DNA of 64,000 nt from Lentzea xinjiangensis (GCF_900110955.1 NZ_FOFR01000003.1:1-64000), one strand, 5' to 3'; shown: positions 31,898 to 40,509, numbered from the stretch's first letter. Translations and numbers: made by a program. The notes: a model not told the origin generated them from the sequence alone.

Positions 31898-31949
31898 GAC
31901 TCGGTTGCGCCAAAGACAAGAGCCCCGTCGTCGATGTCGACGACAGGGC
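31898..31949 (-). promoter_or_regulatory. Attenuator-like hairpin in the infC leader
   Basis: On the minus strand a 12-pair stem with one mismatch (GCCCTGTCGTCGA against TCGACGACGGGGC around a 2-base core, 31922-31949) is followed by CTCTTGTCTTT, a U-rich run rare in this GC-rich DNA. It lies 38 bases upstream of the infC ATG within a leader of up to about 220 bases. It has the form of an intrinsic terminator, so premature termination probably controls the ribosomal-protein operon. The controlling ligand (L20 or IF-3) is inferred from other phyla. Confidence 0.6.
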
Positions 31950-32170
31950 CCGCTTCCGACCGATCACATACCTGCCCGCCGGACACCCGCGTGTCCTGCT
32001 GTCAGGATGACCGGACCCGGCCACCTCTTGAGGCGGTGAACGCGGGTGGGAGCGGGGCTCCACTTGCCGCTCTCGCACTAACGAGAGCTGGTCGCGTCGG
32101 AAATAGTAGCAGACGCTCTTGTCAACCCCCGAATCGCGGCCCCGCGACGCCGTCTTGCTTGAATGGGCGG

Positions 32171-32524
32171 GTGACCGATCCGCTGGAAGACAGTGCCGAC
32201 GAGGATGTCCGCGACCTGGGCGACGTGCCCAGCATCGAGGTCATCAGCCGGGCCGCCGTGATGCTGCTGTCCGCCGCCGCCGAACGCCTCGGCCTCGCCG
32301 ACGCCGACCCCGACAACTCCCCGCGCCGCGACCTCGACGAGGCTCGTCGCCTGATCACCGGCCTGGCCGGCCTGGTGACGGCGACCTCGGAGTACCTCGG
32401 TCCGCACGCCGCGCCGCTCAAGGACGGTCTGCAGTCGGTGCAGCGCGCCTTCCGCGAGGCCTCCGCCGTGCCCGACGAGCCGGGCCAGGGCCCCGGCGAG
32501 AAGTACACCGGCCCCGTCTACTGA
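32171..32524 (+). CDS. DUF1844 protein
   Basis: 117 residues. The DUF1844 core is clear: EVISRAAVMLLSAAAERLGL, LDEARRLITGLAGLVTA, and the C-terminal PDEPGQGPGEKYTGPVY that is nearly fixed in the family. Its function is unknown; it is widespread in Actinobacteria beside infC-rpmI-rplT, as here. The GTG gives the family N-terminus. It is divergent from infC. Confidence 0.88.
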   Translation: MTDPLEDSADEDVRDLGDVPSIEVISRAAVMLLSAAAERLGLADADPDNSPRRDLDEARRLITGLAGLVTATSEYLGPHAAPLKDGLQSVQRAFREASAVPDEPGQGPGEKYTGPVY

Positions 32525-32545
32525 CCGGCCCGGCACCCGCCGCGG

Positions 32546-33181
32546 CTACTGGTCGGCCCGGACGACGACCGGGTCCCACGGCTCCGCCCTGATCTGGAAG
32601 ACCGCACTGGCCCGTTGCCCGGTCGCGGCCCGGAAGGTGATGGCGGAGCCGTTGTGCAGCGGCCCGACGTCGAGGTGCTCGGCCGGGGGCTCGTCGTACT
32701 GGGAGAGCCCGAGCACCCGGCTGCCCGGCACCACCGACACGGTGAGCTGCTCGATGACCGCCGGCCCGCCGAAGTAGCTCAGCCGGAACTCGTCGGGCGC
32801 GGCGGGCGTGATCGCGAAGGTCGGCATCCCCCGCCGCTGCCGTTCGGCGGCGAGCAGCTCGGTGACCTCGTTCACCTGGGCCGTCGCCTGCTGGGCCGTG
32901 AACTGCGCCTCGTCCGCGAGCATCCGGGCCGCGGTGGCCGCCTCCTCGGCTCTCGCGGCCGCCTTCCTGGCCTCCTCGGCCGCCGTCTTGGCCTGCAGCG
33001 CGCTGCTCGTGGCCTGTTCGACGGCCTTCCGCGCGGCGCCCGCCTCCTCCCGCGCCCGGTTCGCCGCCTCCTGGGCCCCGCTCGCGGCCGCCTGGGCGCC
33101 CTTCGCTTCGCGGGCCTGCCACAACGACACGGCCACCGCGCACATCGCCACGACCGCGGCGATCACGGAGACGGTGATCAC
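32546..33181 (-). CDS. Membrane-anchored coiled-coil protein
   Basis: 211 residues. A single N-terminal membrane helix (TVSVIAAVVAMCAVAVSLW) is followed by an alanine-rich coiled coil of about 85 residues, with heptad-like A, E and R spacing from EAKGAQAAAS to VTELLAAERQRR. A beta-rich C-terminal domain follows (FAITPAAPDEFRLSYFG). The C-terminal half resembles fibronectin-like folds only weakly. The GTG overlaps the stop of the upstream membrane gene by 4 bases, so the two are coupled and probably form one complex. Confidence 0.75.
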   Translation of the reverse strand: MITVSVIAAVVAMCAVAVSLWQAREAKGAQAAASGAQEAANRAREEAGAARKAVEQATSSALQAKTAAEEARKAAARAEEAATAARMLADEAQFTAQQATAQVNEVTELLAAERQRRGMPTFAITPAAPDEFRLSYFGGPAVIEQLTVSVVPGSRVLGLSQYDEPPAEHLDVGPLHNGSAITFRAATGQRASAVFQIRAEPWDPVVVRADQ

Positions 33182-33768
33182 GCCCTCACCCCCAGCGCCG
33201 CGAGCTGCCTTCTGGCCAGCTCGTCGATGACCTCGGTGTCCCCGGTGCGCCAGGCCACTGCGGGGTCCCCGGCGAACCTGGCCAGCTCGCGCGCGCTGAG
33301 CCCGGTGAGCGCCCTCAGCGCCAGCAGGTCCGGCTTGTCCCTGAGCCGCGCGGTGCTCCCGGCCCTGAGCGCGTACCGCAGCCGGACCGGCAGCCAGGTG
33401 ACGAGCAGGAACAGCACCGGGACCACGACCAGTGCGGCCGCGAGCCAGAACGCGCTGTCCTCGACCACGCCGATCTGCGCGTGGCCCGCGCTGGTGAGGG
33501 TCTCGCCGGCCTTGGTGCCGTTGCCGAGCGCGCCCGCGAGGTCGTCACCGACCAGCGGCACGTCCCTGGCCTTGTTCGCGGCGTTGGTGAAGACGTCGCG
33601 GATGTCGCCACCCGCGTTGACCAAGCCGTCTCCCGGGGCCCGCAACCGGAGCACCCAGTCGTGGACGGTGGTGGCCACCCAGATCCACAGCGCCACCCAG
33701 CCGGCGGCGAGGAGGTCGGCGATCAGCTGACGCGTGAGCCTGACCGGTCTGTCCGCGTACCACTTCAT
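33178..33768 (-). CDS. Two-helix membrane protein with a helical cytoplasmic tail
   Basis: 196 residues. Membrane helices lie at about 17-37 (LIADLLAAGWVALWIWVATT) and 106-126 (AFWLAAALVVVPVLFLLVTW). The region between them, about 65 residues with Gly, Asp and Asn, would face outside. The C-terminal 65 residues (DLLALRALTGLSARELARF) are helical. No family was recognised. First gene of the pair with the coiled-coil protein. Confidence 0.75.
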   Translation of the reverse strand: MKWYADRPVRLTRQLIADLLAAGWVALWIWVATTVHDWVLRLRAPGDGLVNAGGDIRDVFTNAANKARDVPLVGDDLAGALGNGTKAGETLTSAGHAQIGVVEDSAFWLAAALVVVPVLFLLVTWLPVRLRYALRAGSTARLRDKPDLLALRALTGLSARELARFAGDPAVAWRTGDTEVIDELARRQLAALGVRA

Positions 33769-33789
33769 GCGCGGATCGTGTCACAACGT

Positions 33790-33833
33790 CAACAGCGGCC
33801 CGGAATGCCGATGCGCACTCCGGACCGCCGTTG
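33790..33833 (-). terminator. Hairpin after ridA
   Basis: A 15-bp imperfect stem (CAACAGCGGCCCGGA against TCCGGACCGCCGTTG, 13 standard pairs plus two wobble or mismatch positions) lies just past the ridA stop. It ends the leftward kinase-iclR-ridA operon. Confidence 0.6.
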
Positions 33834-33844
33834 CTGCGAACAGA

Positions 33845-34240
33845 TCAGTCGACGACGGCCAGCGCGTCGATCTCCACCAGCAGCCCGGCCGGGAGCCCGA
33901 CGTACACGGTCGTCCGCGCCGGCGCCGGGTCCGTGACGAACTCGCCGTAGACCTCGTTCAGCTCCGCGAAGTGCGCGGTGTCGGTGAGGTAGACGCGGAT
34001 CATCACGACGTCGTCGATCGACGCGCCACCGGCTGCGAGCACGGCGTTGAGGTTCGCGAACGTCTGACGCGTCTGCTCGGCGACGGTGGTGCCGACGATC
34101 TCACCGGAGGACGGGTCGAACGCGACCTGACCGGCCACCTGCAGGATGTTGCCCTTGCGCACACCCTGCGAGAAACGGGCCACCGGCTGCGGCGCGTCGG
34201 CGGTCTTGATCTCAACCTTGGACAACGGGAACTCCCTCAT
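33845..34240 (-). CDS. RidA-family enamine/imine deaminase
   Basis: Hydrolyses reactive enamines and imines made by PLP enzymes. 131 residues as given. It has the trimeric YjgF fold signature ILQVAGQVAFDPSSGEIVG, the catalytic arginine in VMIRVYLTD, and the C-terminal PARTTVYVGLPAGLLVEIDALA. The ATG overlaps the iclR stop (ATGA). A TTG at 34225 preceded by AGGGAG is equally likely and would give the usual N-terminus SKVEIKT. Its place beside a PLP D-amino-acid enzyme fits its role. Confidence 0.92.
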   Translation of the reverse strand: MREFPLSKVEIKTADAPQPVARFSQGVRKGNILQVAGQVAFDPSSGEIVGTTVAEQTRQTFANLNAVLAAGGASIDDVVMIRVYLTDTAHFAELNEVYGEFVTDPAPARTTVYVGLPAGLLVEIDALAVVD

Positions 34241-34983
34241 CTTGGAACATAACCGCATTCGACTGATGCAGCTTGGGCGGTGGCGAGCAGGTCGGGCAGG
34301 TGCGACAGCAGGCCGTCGTAGTCGAGCAGCACCTTCGGCACGGACATCGAGACGGCGGCGAGCACCTCGCCGCGCGCGCCCCTGATCGGGGCGGCGATGC
34401 AGTGGATGAAGTCCTCGTGCTCGGCGTTGTCGACGGCGTAGCCGTTGGCGCGCACGCGTTCCAGCTCCGCGAGGTAGGCCGCGGGACCGGTGATGGTGTT
34501 GGCCGTCAGGCGCGGGAACTCCATGCCCGCCACCACCTTCTGCAAGGCGGCGGGAGGCAGGTCGGCGAGCAGGATCTTCGCCACGGCCGTGCAGTGCAAC
34601 GGGGCGCGGCGGCCGATGCGCGAGTACATGCGCATCTGGTGCGTCGACTCGTACTTGTCGATGTAGATGACCTCACCGTCCTCATAGGACGCGAGGTGGA
34701 CGGTGTGCCCCAGGCGGGAGTTGAGCTCGCGCAACGCGGGTTCGGCGGCACGCCGCACGTCGCGTTCCTCCAGGGCGAGGTTCGCGAGGTCGAACAGGGC
34801 GGTGCCGAGGCGGTAGTGGTGCACGCCGTCGCGCTGCACGAAGCGGTGCGACTCCAGCGTGCGCAGCAGACGCAGGGCCGTCGACTTGTGCACACCGATC
34901 ACGCCGGACAGCTCGTCCAGCGTCTTCGGGCCCGTCGCGAGCCGGCTCACCAGGGTGAGCGCGCGGTCGAGGCTCTGGCTCAT
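34237..34983 (-). CDS. IclR-family transcriptional regulator
   Basis: 248 residues. The N-terminal winged HTH has ELSGVIGVHKSTALRLLRTL, and the C-terminal GAF-like effector domain has YSRIGRRAPLHCTAVAKILLAD and CIAAPIRGARGEVLAAVSMS. By family knowledge it binds a small acid. It lies between the sugar kinase gene (no gap) and ridA (4-base overlap). It probably controls both this operon and the divergent D-amino-acid genes through the palindrome at 36025-36041. Confidence 0.92.
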   Translation of the reverse strand: MSQSLDRALTLVSRLATGPKTLDELSGVIGVHKSTALRLLRTLESHRFVQRDGVHHYRLGTALFDLANLALEERDVRRAAEPALRELNSRLGHTVHLASYEDGEVIYIDKYESTHQMRMYSRIGRRAPLHCTAVAKILLADLPPAALQKVVAGMEFPRLTANTITGPAAYLAELERVRANGYAVDNAEHEDFIHCIAAPIRGARGEVLAAVSMSVPKVLLDYDGLLSHLPDLLATAQAASVECGYVPR

Positions 34984-35949
34984 CTACACCTCCAGGCGGG
35001 CGGACGCCCAGGTCCGCGGGTCGGCGTGCAGCAGCGGAGCCGTCACGTCGTCCGGCAGAGGATCCCCGACGTCCTCCGCGGTGAGCAAAGCGGACGCCGC
35101 CTGCAGGTGCCCGGCGCGCAGGCGGACCGACGGCGCCTGTCCCGCCAGGGTGGCCGCGAGGAAGCCCGCCGCGAACGCGTCGCCCGCGCCGACCGGTTCC
35201 ACCACCTCGACCCGCAACGCCGGTTCGAAGTGCGCCTCCCCGTCCTCCAGCAGCGTGGCGCCGTCGGCTCCCTGCTTCACCACCAGCGACACCGGACCGG
35301 GCAGCAGCTCCCGCAGGCGCCGCGGGTCGCCGGTGCCCCACACGAGCTCCGCCTCGTCGGAACCCGCGAGCACGATGTCGGCCATGTCCGCGAGCTCGCG
35401 CAGCACGCGCGGGTCCCGGCCCGCCCACAGCGCGGGCCGCCAGTTCAGGTCGAACGAGATCCGGTAGCCGTGCCGCGGCCGGCGCAGCAGCTCGCGCAGC
35501 ATCGCGAGGCACGAGTCGGACAGCGCGGCGGTGATCCCGCTGACGTGCACCAGGGCCACCTCGCCGAGGCCGAGCCGGTCGATCATCTCGAGGCCCATGC
35601 CGGACGCCGCCGAGCCGCGCCGGTAGTAGCGCACCGGGCTGCCGTGCGGCGAGGCCTCCTTCACGTAGAGGCCGGTCGGGCGCGTGGGGTCGACGCGCAC
35701 CCGCGACACGTCCACGCCGAAACCCGCGACCGCGTCGAGCACCGCGAGGCCGAACGAGTCGTCGCCGACGGCGCTGACCCACGACGACGGCACGCCGAGA
35801 CGGGTGAGGTGGCAGGCGACGTTGGACTCGGCGCCGCCCACGGCTCGATGCCAGGTGCGCACCAGATGCACGGGTCCGGGCTCTGCCGGAACCATCATCA
35901 CCATGGTTTCGCCGAGACACACGACACCGCCGACGTGTTCGAACCGCAT
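34984..35949 (-). CDS. PfkB-family sugar kinase, 2-keto-3-deoxygluconate kinase-like
   Basis: 321 residues of the ribokinase superfamily. It has the substrate loop AVGGAESNVACHLTRLG, and the catalytic motif VGAGDAFAAGFLAATLAG with its aspartate base. The GETMVMMVP N-terminus is the one seen in KDG kinases. It may phosphorylate a 2-keto-3-deoxy sugar acid. Why a KDG-type kinase sits with D-amino-acid genes is unclear; the GntP transporter across the divide may carry a sugar acid instead. First gene of the leftward operon. Confidence 0.88.
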   Translation of the reverse strand: MRFEHVGGVVCLGETMVMMVPAEPGPVHLVRTWHRAVGGAESNVACHLTRLGVPSSWVSAVGDDSFGLAVLDAVAGFGVDVSRVRVDPTRPTGLYVKEASPHGSPVRYYRRGSAASGMGLEMIDRLGLGEVALVHVSGITAALSDSCLAMLRELLRRPRHGYRISFDLNWRPALWAGRDPRVLRELADMADIVLAGSDEAELVWGTGDPRRLRELLPGPVSLVVKQGADGATLLEDGEAHFEPALRVEVVEPVGAGDAFAAGFLAATLAGQAPSVRLRAGHLQAASALLTAEDVGDPLPDDVTAPLLHADPRTWASARLEV

Positions 35950-35969
35950 GCGTGCTCCAGGGGTGTTCG

Positions 35970-36041
35970 TTGACGGCGGCGCACCCGAATGCTACACACT
36001 CCAGCATCACATCGCGCAATGGGAGTTGCAAAATATGCAAC
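35970..36041 (+). promoter_or_regulatory. Promoter and palindromic operator of the D-amino-acid operon
   Basis: On the plus strand, -35 TTGACG (35970-35975), 17 bases, -10 TACACA (35993-35998). A perfect palindrome GTTGCA-5-TGCAAC (36025-36041) overlaps the ribosome site region and the first ATG (36035). This is a likely site for the IclR regulator encoded by the divergent operon. The intergenic region of 85 bases serves both directions. Confidence 0.55.
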
Positions 36042-37327
36042 AACTGATGGAGATGGACCTCTCGGCCGTCGCGGACATCAGGTCGGAACGGATCAGCTGG
36101 CGGTTCAAGGGCCTGCCCTCGAGCACGTTCGGCTCGACCATCGGCGAGGTCGCCGGCCAGGGGCTCGACCTCTTCGCCGACGAGTTCGTCGGCCCGCTCG
36201 TCGTGCTGGACGAGGACGCGTTGGCGCACAACCTCACGACGATGGCCACGTGGTGTGACGACCACGGCGTCAAGCTGGCGCCGCACGGCAAGACGACGAT
36301 GGCGCCCCAGCTCTTCCAGCGGCAGGTCGAGCACGGCGTCTGGGGCATCACCGCGGCCAACGCCTCGCAGCTGCGGGTCTACCGGGCGTTCGGGGTCAGC
36401 CGGGTGCTGCTCGCGAACCAGCTGCTCGACCCCGCCGCACTGCGCTGGCTGGTCCGCGAGCTCGACGCGGACCCCGGCTTCGAGTTCAGCTGCTGGGCGG
36501 ACTCCGAGGCCGGCGTCGCGATCATGAGCGAGGCGCTGCGGGAGCTCGGCGCGGCCCGGCCGGTCGACGTGCTGGTGGAGCTGGGCGCGCCCGGCGGGCG
36601 GACCGGCGCGCGCGACCTGGAGACGGCGCTGGCCGTCGCCCGCGCCGTGGACCGCAGCCCCGTGCTGCGCCTGGCGGGCGCCGGCGGCTACGAAGGCGCG
36701 CTGGCGCACGACGCGTCCGCGTCCTCGCAGTCCCTTGTGGACAGCTACCTGGCAGACCTGCGCACGCTCGTGCTGCGGCTGGCCGACGCCGGAATGCTCG
36801 ACGAGCTGGACTCGGCGATCGTCACCGCGGGCGGCAGCGCGTACTTCGACCAGGTCGCCGCGACGCTGTCCCAGCCGTGGCCGGTGCCGGTGACCCCGGT
36901 GCTGCGCAGCGGCGCGTACATCACGCACGACGACGGCTTCTACCGCGGGATCTCGCCGTTCTCCCGGATCGGGGGCGTGCAGCCGTTCCGGCCGGCGCTG
37001 CGGGCGTGGGCGCAGGTGACCTCCCGGCCGCAGCGCGACCTGGCGCTGCTCACGATCGGCAAGCGCGACGCCTCGTTCGACGAGGGCCTGCCGGAGCCGC
37101 AGCTCCTGCGCCGGGGTGACGGCGCCATCGCCCCGCTGACCCAGGCGGAGGTGACGGCGCTGAACGACCAGCACGCGTTCCTGCGGCTCGGCCCGGAGGC
37201 CACGGTCCGGGTCGGCGACTGGGTCGGGCTGGGGCTTTCCCACCCGTGCACGGTGTTCGACAAGTGGCAGCTCATCCCGGTCGTGCGCGGCACGACCGTG
37301 GTCGACCTGATCCGCACCTACTTCTGA
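36035..37327 (+). CDS. D-threonine aldolase / D-serine deaminase-like PLP enzyme
   Basis: 430 residues of the fold-type III PLP family (alanine racemase-like barrel). K86 in LAPHGKTTMAPQ is the likely Schiff-base lysine, and the C-terminal metal-binding region has GLGLSHPCTVFDKW with the His and Cys that hold zinc in DSD enzymes. It would cleave or deaminate a free D-amino acid. GGGAG at 36021-36025 lies 9 bases before the chosen ATG. It is followed after 14 bases by the D-aminoacylase gene. Confidence 0.9.
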   Translation: MQQLMEMDLSAVADIRSERISWRFKGLPSSTFGSTIGEVAGQGLDLFADEFVGPLVVLDEDALAHNLTTMATWCDDHGVKLAPHGKTTMAPQLFQRQVEHGVWGITAANASQLRVYRAFGVSRVLLANQLLDPAALRWLVRELDADPGFEFSCWADSEAGVAIMSEALRELGAARPVDVLVELGAPGGRTGARDLETALAVARAVDRSPVLRLAGAGGYEGALAHDASASSQSLVDSYLADLRTLVLRLADAGMLDELDSAIVTAGGSAYFDQVAATLSQPWPVPVTPVLRSGAYITHDDGFYRGISPFSRIGGVQPFRPALRAWAQVTSRPQRDLALLTIGKRDASFDEGLPEPQLLRRGDGAIAPLTQAEVTALNDQHAFLRLGPEATVRVGDWVGLGLSHPCTVFDKWQLIPVVRGTTVVDLIRTYF

Positions 37328-37341
37328 GAAGGAGCGTTCCG

Positions 37342-38925
37342 ATGGACGACGTAGTCCTGCGCGGACCACTGATCGCCGACGGCACCGGCGCACCCGCCCA
37401 CCGGGCGGATGTGGCGATCAAGGACGGCGTCATCTCGTCCATCGGGCACGGGCTCACGGGCACGCGGTCGATCGACGCGGACGGGCTGGTGCTCGCGCCG
37501 GGGTTCATCGACATGCACTCGCACTCCGACCTGCGGGTGCTCGCCGAGCCCGACCACCTGGCGAAGGTCTCGCAGGGCGTCACGACGGAGGTGCTCGGCC
37601 AGGACGGGCTCTCCTACGCGCCGGTCGACGACGAGGTGCTCGCCACGCTGCGGGGCCAGCTCGCCGGGTGGAACGACGACCCGCCCGGGTTCGACTGGAA
37701 CTGGCGCTCGGTCGGCGAGTACCTCGACCGCCTCGACCAGGGCATCGCGGTCAACGCCGCGTACCTGGTGCCGCAGGGGACGCTGCGGATGCTCGTCGTC
37801 GGCTGGGACGACCGGCCGCCGACGGAGTCCGAGATGGACACGATGAGGACCGTTCTCGCGCAGTCGCTCGCCGAGGGCGCGATGGGCATGTCGTCCGGCC
37901 TCACCTACACGCCCGGCATGTACGCCGGCACCTCCGAGCTGGTGCAGCTCTGCGAGGTCGTCGGGCAGCACGGCGGGTTCTACAGCCCGCACCACCGCAG
38001 CTACGGCGCGGGCGCGCTGGAGGCGTACGCCGAGATGGTGGACGTCTCGAAACGGTCCGGGTGCGCTCTGCACCTCGCGCACGCCACGATGAACTTCCCG
38101 GTCAACAAGGGCAAGGCCCCCGAGCTGCTCGCCCTGCTGGACGACGCGATCGCCGAAGGCGCCGACATCTCCCTGGACACCTACCCGTACCTGCCGGGCG
38201 CGACCTACCTGAGCGCGCTGCTGCCGTCGTGGGCGACGGAGGGCGGTCCGGAGCGGGCGCTGGCCAGGCTGTCCGATGTGGACACCCGGGAGCGCATCCG
38301 CGCCGAGATCGAGGAGACCGGTTCGGACGGGTGCCACGGCGTCCCGGTCGACTGGGACACCATCGAGATCAACGGTGTCCGCGACGACCGCAACGCGCAC
38401 CTGGTCGGCGCGAGCGTCCTCGCTTCCGCGCGCCGGCTCGGCCGGGCGCCCGCGGACCTCTACTTCGACGTGCTGGTCGACGAACGCCTGGGCACCTCCT
38501 GCCTCATGCACGTGGGCCACGAGGAGAACGTGCAGGCGATCATGAAGCACCCGGCGCACACGGGCGGCAGCGACGGCCTGCTCGTCGGCGACCGCCCGCA
38601 CCCGCGCGCGTGGGGCACCTTCCCCCGCTACTTCGCGCGCTACGTCCGCGAGCTGGGCGTGCTGAGCCTGGAGGAGTGCGTCGAGCACCTCACCGGCCGC
38701 GCCGCCCGGCGCTTGCGGCTCACCGACCGGGGTCTGGTCCGCGAGGGCTACGCGGCAGACCTGGTGCTGTTCGACGCCGCGACGATCGCCGACACGGCGA
38801 CGTTCGACGAGCCACGGCAGCAGGCCGCCGGCATCCCGTACGTGTTCTGCAACGGGGTGCCGGTGATCGACGACGGAACCGCCACCGGCGCATTGCCAGG
38901 CCATTCACTCAGGAGCCGCCCGTGA
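37342..38925 (+). CDS. N-acyl-D-amino-acid deacylase
   Basis: Amidohydrolase that releases D-amino acids from N-acyl-D-amino acids. 527 residues. The zinc-binding HxH is H59 and H61 in DMHSHSDLR. Further family signatures are EGAMGMSSGLTYTPGMYA, HHRSYGAGALEA, and a C-terminal composite barrel with YAADLVLFDAATIAD. A GAGAAGGAG ribosome site precedes the ATG. The stop overlaps the permease start (GTGA), so uptake and hydrolysis are coupled. Confidence 0.93.
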   Translation: MDDVVLRGPLIADGTGAPAHRADVAIKDGVISSIGHGLTGTRSIDADGLVLAPGFIDMHSHSDLRVLAEPDHLAKVSQGVTTEVLGQDGLSYAPVDDEVLATLRGQLAGWNDDPPGFDWNWRSVGEYLDRLDQGIAVNAAYLVPQGTLRMLVVGWDDRPPTESEMDTMRTVLAQSLAEGAMGMSSGLTYTPGMYAGTSELVQLCEVVGQHGGFYSPHHRSYGAGALEAYAEMVDVSKRSGCALHLAHATMNFPVNKGKAPELLALLDDAIAEGADISLDTYPYLPGATYLSALLPSWATEGGPERALARLSDVDTRERIRAEIEETGSDGCHGVPVDWDTIEINGVRDDRNAHLVGASVLASARRLGRAPADLYFDVLVDERLGTSCLMHVGHEENVQAIMKHPAHTGGSDGLLVGDRPHPRAWGTFPRYFARYVRELGVLSLEECVEHLTGRAARRLRLTDRGLVREGYAADLVLFDAATIADTATFDEPRQQAAGIPYVFCNGVPVIDDGTATGALPGHSLRSRP

Positions 38926-40319
38926 TCGACTGGTTGCAACACTCAACAGGGGGCTTGCTCACCCTCGCCGTGGTCAGCATCGCGGTGCTGCTGCTTCTCA
39001 TCATCAAGTTCAAGGTCGAGCCGTTCATCGCGCTGATCGTCGTCGCGCTGCTGGTGGCGCTGGCCGCGGGCGTGCCGACGGAGGCGCTGGTCGGGTCGGC
39101 GCAGAAGGCCTCGGACTCGTTGCTGGAGAAGGGCTTCGGCAGCATCCTCGGCCACATCGCCGCGATCATCGGCCTCGGCACCCTGCTGGGGGCGATCCTC
39201 GAGGCGTCCGGCGGCGCGCAGGTGCTGATGGACAAGCTGATGAGCGCGTTCGGCGAGAAGCGCGCGCCCGTCGCGATCGGCCTGGCCGGCCTGATCTTCG
39301 GCGTGCCGGTCTTCTTCGACATCGGCATCTTCGTGCTGGCGCCGCTGGTCTACGTGGCCGCCAAGCGCAGCGGCAAGTCGATCGTGCTGTTCAGCATGCC
39401 CCTGCTGGCGGGCCTCTCGGTCATGCACGCGTTCATGCCGCCCCACCCGGGACCGGTGGCGGCGGCCGGTCTGCTGGGGGTGTCACTCGGCTGGATCATC
39501 ATCATGGGCATCGCGGTGGCGCTCCCGTCGTGGTTCGTCGGCGGTGTCCTGTACTCGTACTGGATCGGCAAGCGGATCACCGTCCCGGTGCCGGAGGAGA
39601 TGCTGGTCGCGGCCGAGCAGGCGCGCGCGGAGAACGGCGACCGGGAACCCCCGTCGCTCGGGCTGGTGCTGTCGATCATCGGCCTGCCGCTGGTGCTGAT
39701 CCTCGCCGGCACGTTCGGCTCGATCCTGCTGGCCAAGGGATCGCGGCTGTACTCGGTGGCGACGTTCTTCGGCACGCCCGCGGTGGCGCTGACGATCTCG
39801 GTGCTGCTCGCGTTCTGGCTGCTGGGCTTCCGGCGCGGCATGACGCGCGAGAAGGTCGCGGAGCTGTCCGGCGCCTCGCTGCGGCCGGTCGCGATGATCC
39901 TGCTCGTGGTCGGCGCCGGTGGCTTCTTCGGCGCGGTGCTGGCCGCGACCGGCATCGGCAAGACGCTGGCGGGCGAGCTGTCCGGCATCGGCCTGCCGGT
40001 GATCGCGCTGGCCTACGTCATCAGCTGCGTCATCCGCATCGCGCAGGGCTCGGCGACGGTCGCGATCGTGACGACAGCGGGCATCGTCGCACCGGTGCTC
40101 GCGGACCTCGGCTACTCGCAGCCGCAGCTCGCGCTGGTCGTCATGGCCATCGCGTCCGGTTCGATCATCGCCTCGCACGTCAACGACGGCGGGTTCTGGA
40201 TCGTGTCGCGGTACTTCGGCCTGTCGGTCAAGGAGACGCTGCAGTCGTGGACCGTCCTGGAGACCATCCTCTCCGTGGTCGGTTTCGTGGTCGCCGCGGT
40301 GCTCAGCCTGGTCGTCTGA
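38922..40319 (+). CDS. GntP-family permease
   Basis: 465 residues with about 12-14 membrane segments. The GntP signatures FGVPVFFDIGIFVLAPLV, LSVMHAFMPPHPGPVAAA and IASHVNDGGFWIVSRYFGLS are all present. The family imports gluconate and other hydroxy or amino acids such as D-serine (DsdX). Given the neighbours, a D-amino acid or its N-acyl form is the likely cargo. The GTG is coupled to the deacylase stop. A strong hairpin follows. Confidence 0.93.
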   Translation: MIDWLQHSTGGLLTLAVVSIAVLLLLIIKFKVEPFIALIVVALLVALAAGVPTEALVGSAQKASDSLLEKGFGSILGHIAAIIGLGTLLGAILEASGGAQVLMDKLMSAFGEKRAPVAIGLAGLIFGVPVFFDIGIFVLAPLVYVAAKRSGKSIVLFSMPLLAGLSVMHAFMPPHPGPVAAAGLLGVSLGWIIIMGIAVALPSWFVGGVLYSYWIGKRITVPVPEEMLVAAEQARAENGDREPPSLGLVLSIIGLPLVLILAGTFGSILLAKGSRLYSVATFFGTPAVALTISVLLAFWLLGFRRGMTREKVAELSGASLRPVAMILLVVGAGGFFGAVLAATGIGKTLAGELSGIGLPVIALAYVISCVIRIAQGSATVAIVTTAGIVAPVLADLGYSQPQLALVVMAIASGSIIASHVNDGGFWIVSRYFGLSVKETLQSWTVLETILSVVGFVVAAVLSLVV

Positions 40320-40356
40320 CGGGCCGCGCCGGGACCAGCTCGGCGTGCGCGTGATC

Positions 40357-40390
40357 CCGGCGGTGGCGAGGTGCTCCTCGCCACCGCCGG
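40357..40390 (+). terminator. Terminator of the D-amino-acid operon
   Basis: Perfect 15-bp stem (CCGGCGGTGGCGAGG against CCTCGCCACCGCCGG) with a TGCT loop, 37 bases past the permease stop. Among the strongest hairpins in the window. Confidence 0.85.
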
Positions 40391-40439
40391 GCGCGGATGA
40401 ACCGCACGAGCCAGGACACAACCCAACAATTTCCAACGC

Positions 40440-40468
40440 TTGACATCGAAGTCCCCGCATCTGAGGAT
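40440..40468 (+). promoter_or_regulatory. Promoter of the alpha-galactosidase gene
   Basis: Consensus -35 TTGACA (40440-40445), 17-base spacer, -10 GAGGAT (40463-40468). This leaves a leader of about 35 bases before the ATG at 40510. Confidence 0.55.
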
Positions 40469-40509
40469 CGGCGCATTGTTCATTTGTGTTTGATGTGGAC
40501 GGGGCCCGC

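Noticed and set aside
32103-32125. TTGACA (32120-32125) and TACTAT (32103-32108) on the minus strand upstream of infC
   Set aside because: The spacing is only 11 bases, too short for a sigma-A promoter. TTGACA may still be a -35 with a poor -10, but it is not claimed.
34682-37393. Open frame of about 900 codons on the minus strand across iclR, the sugar kinase and the D-amino-acid enzyme
   Set aside because: It spans a clear divergent promoter region and lies out of frame with three good genes.
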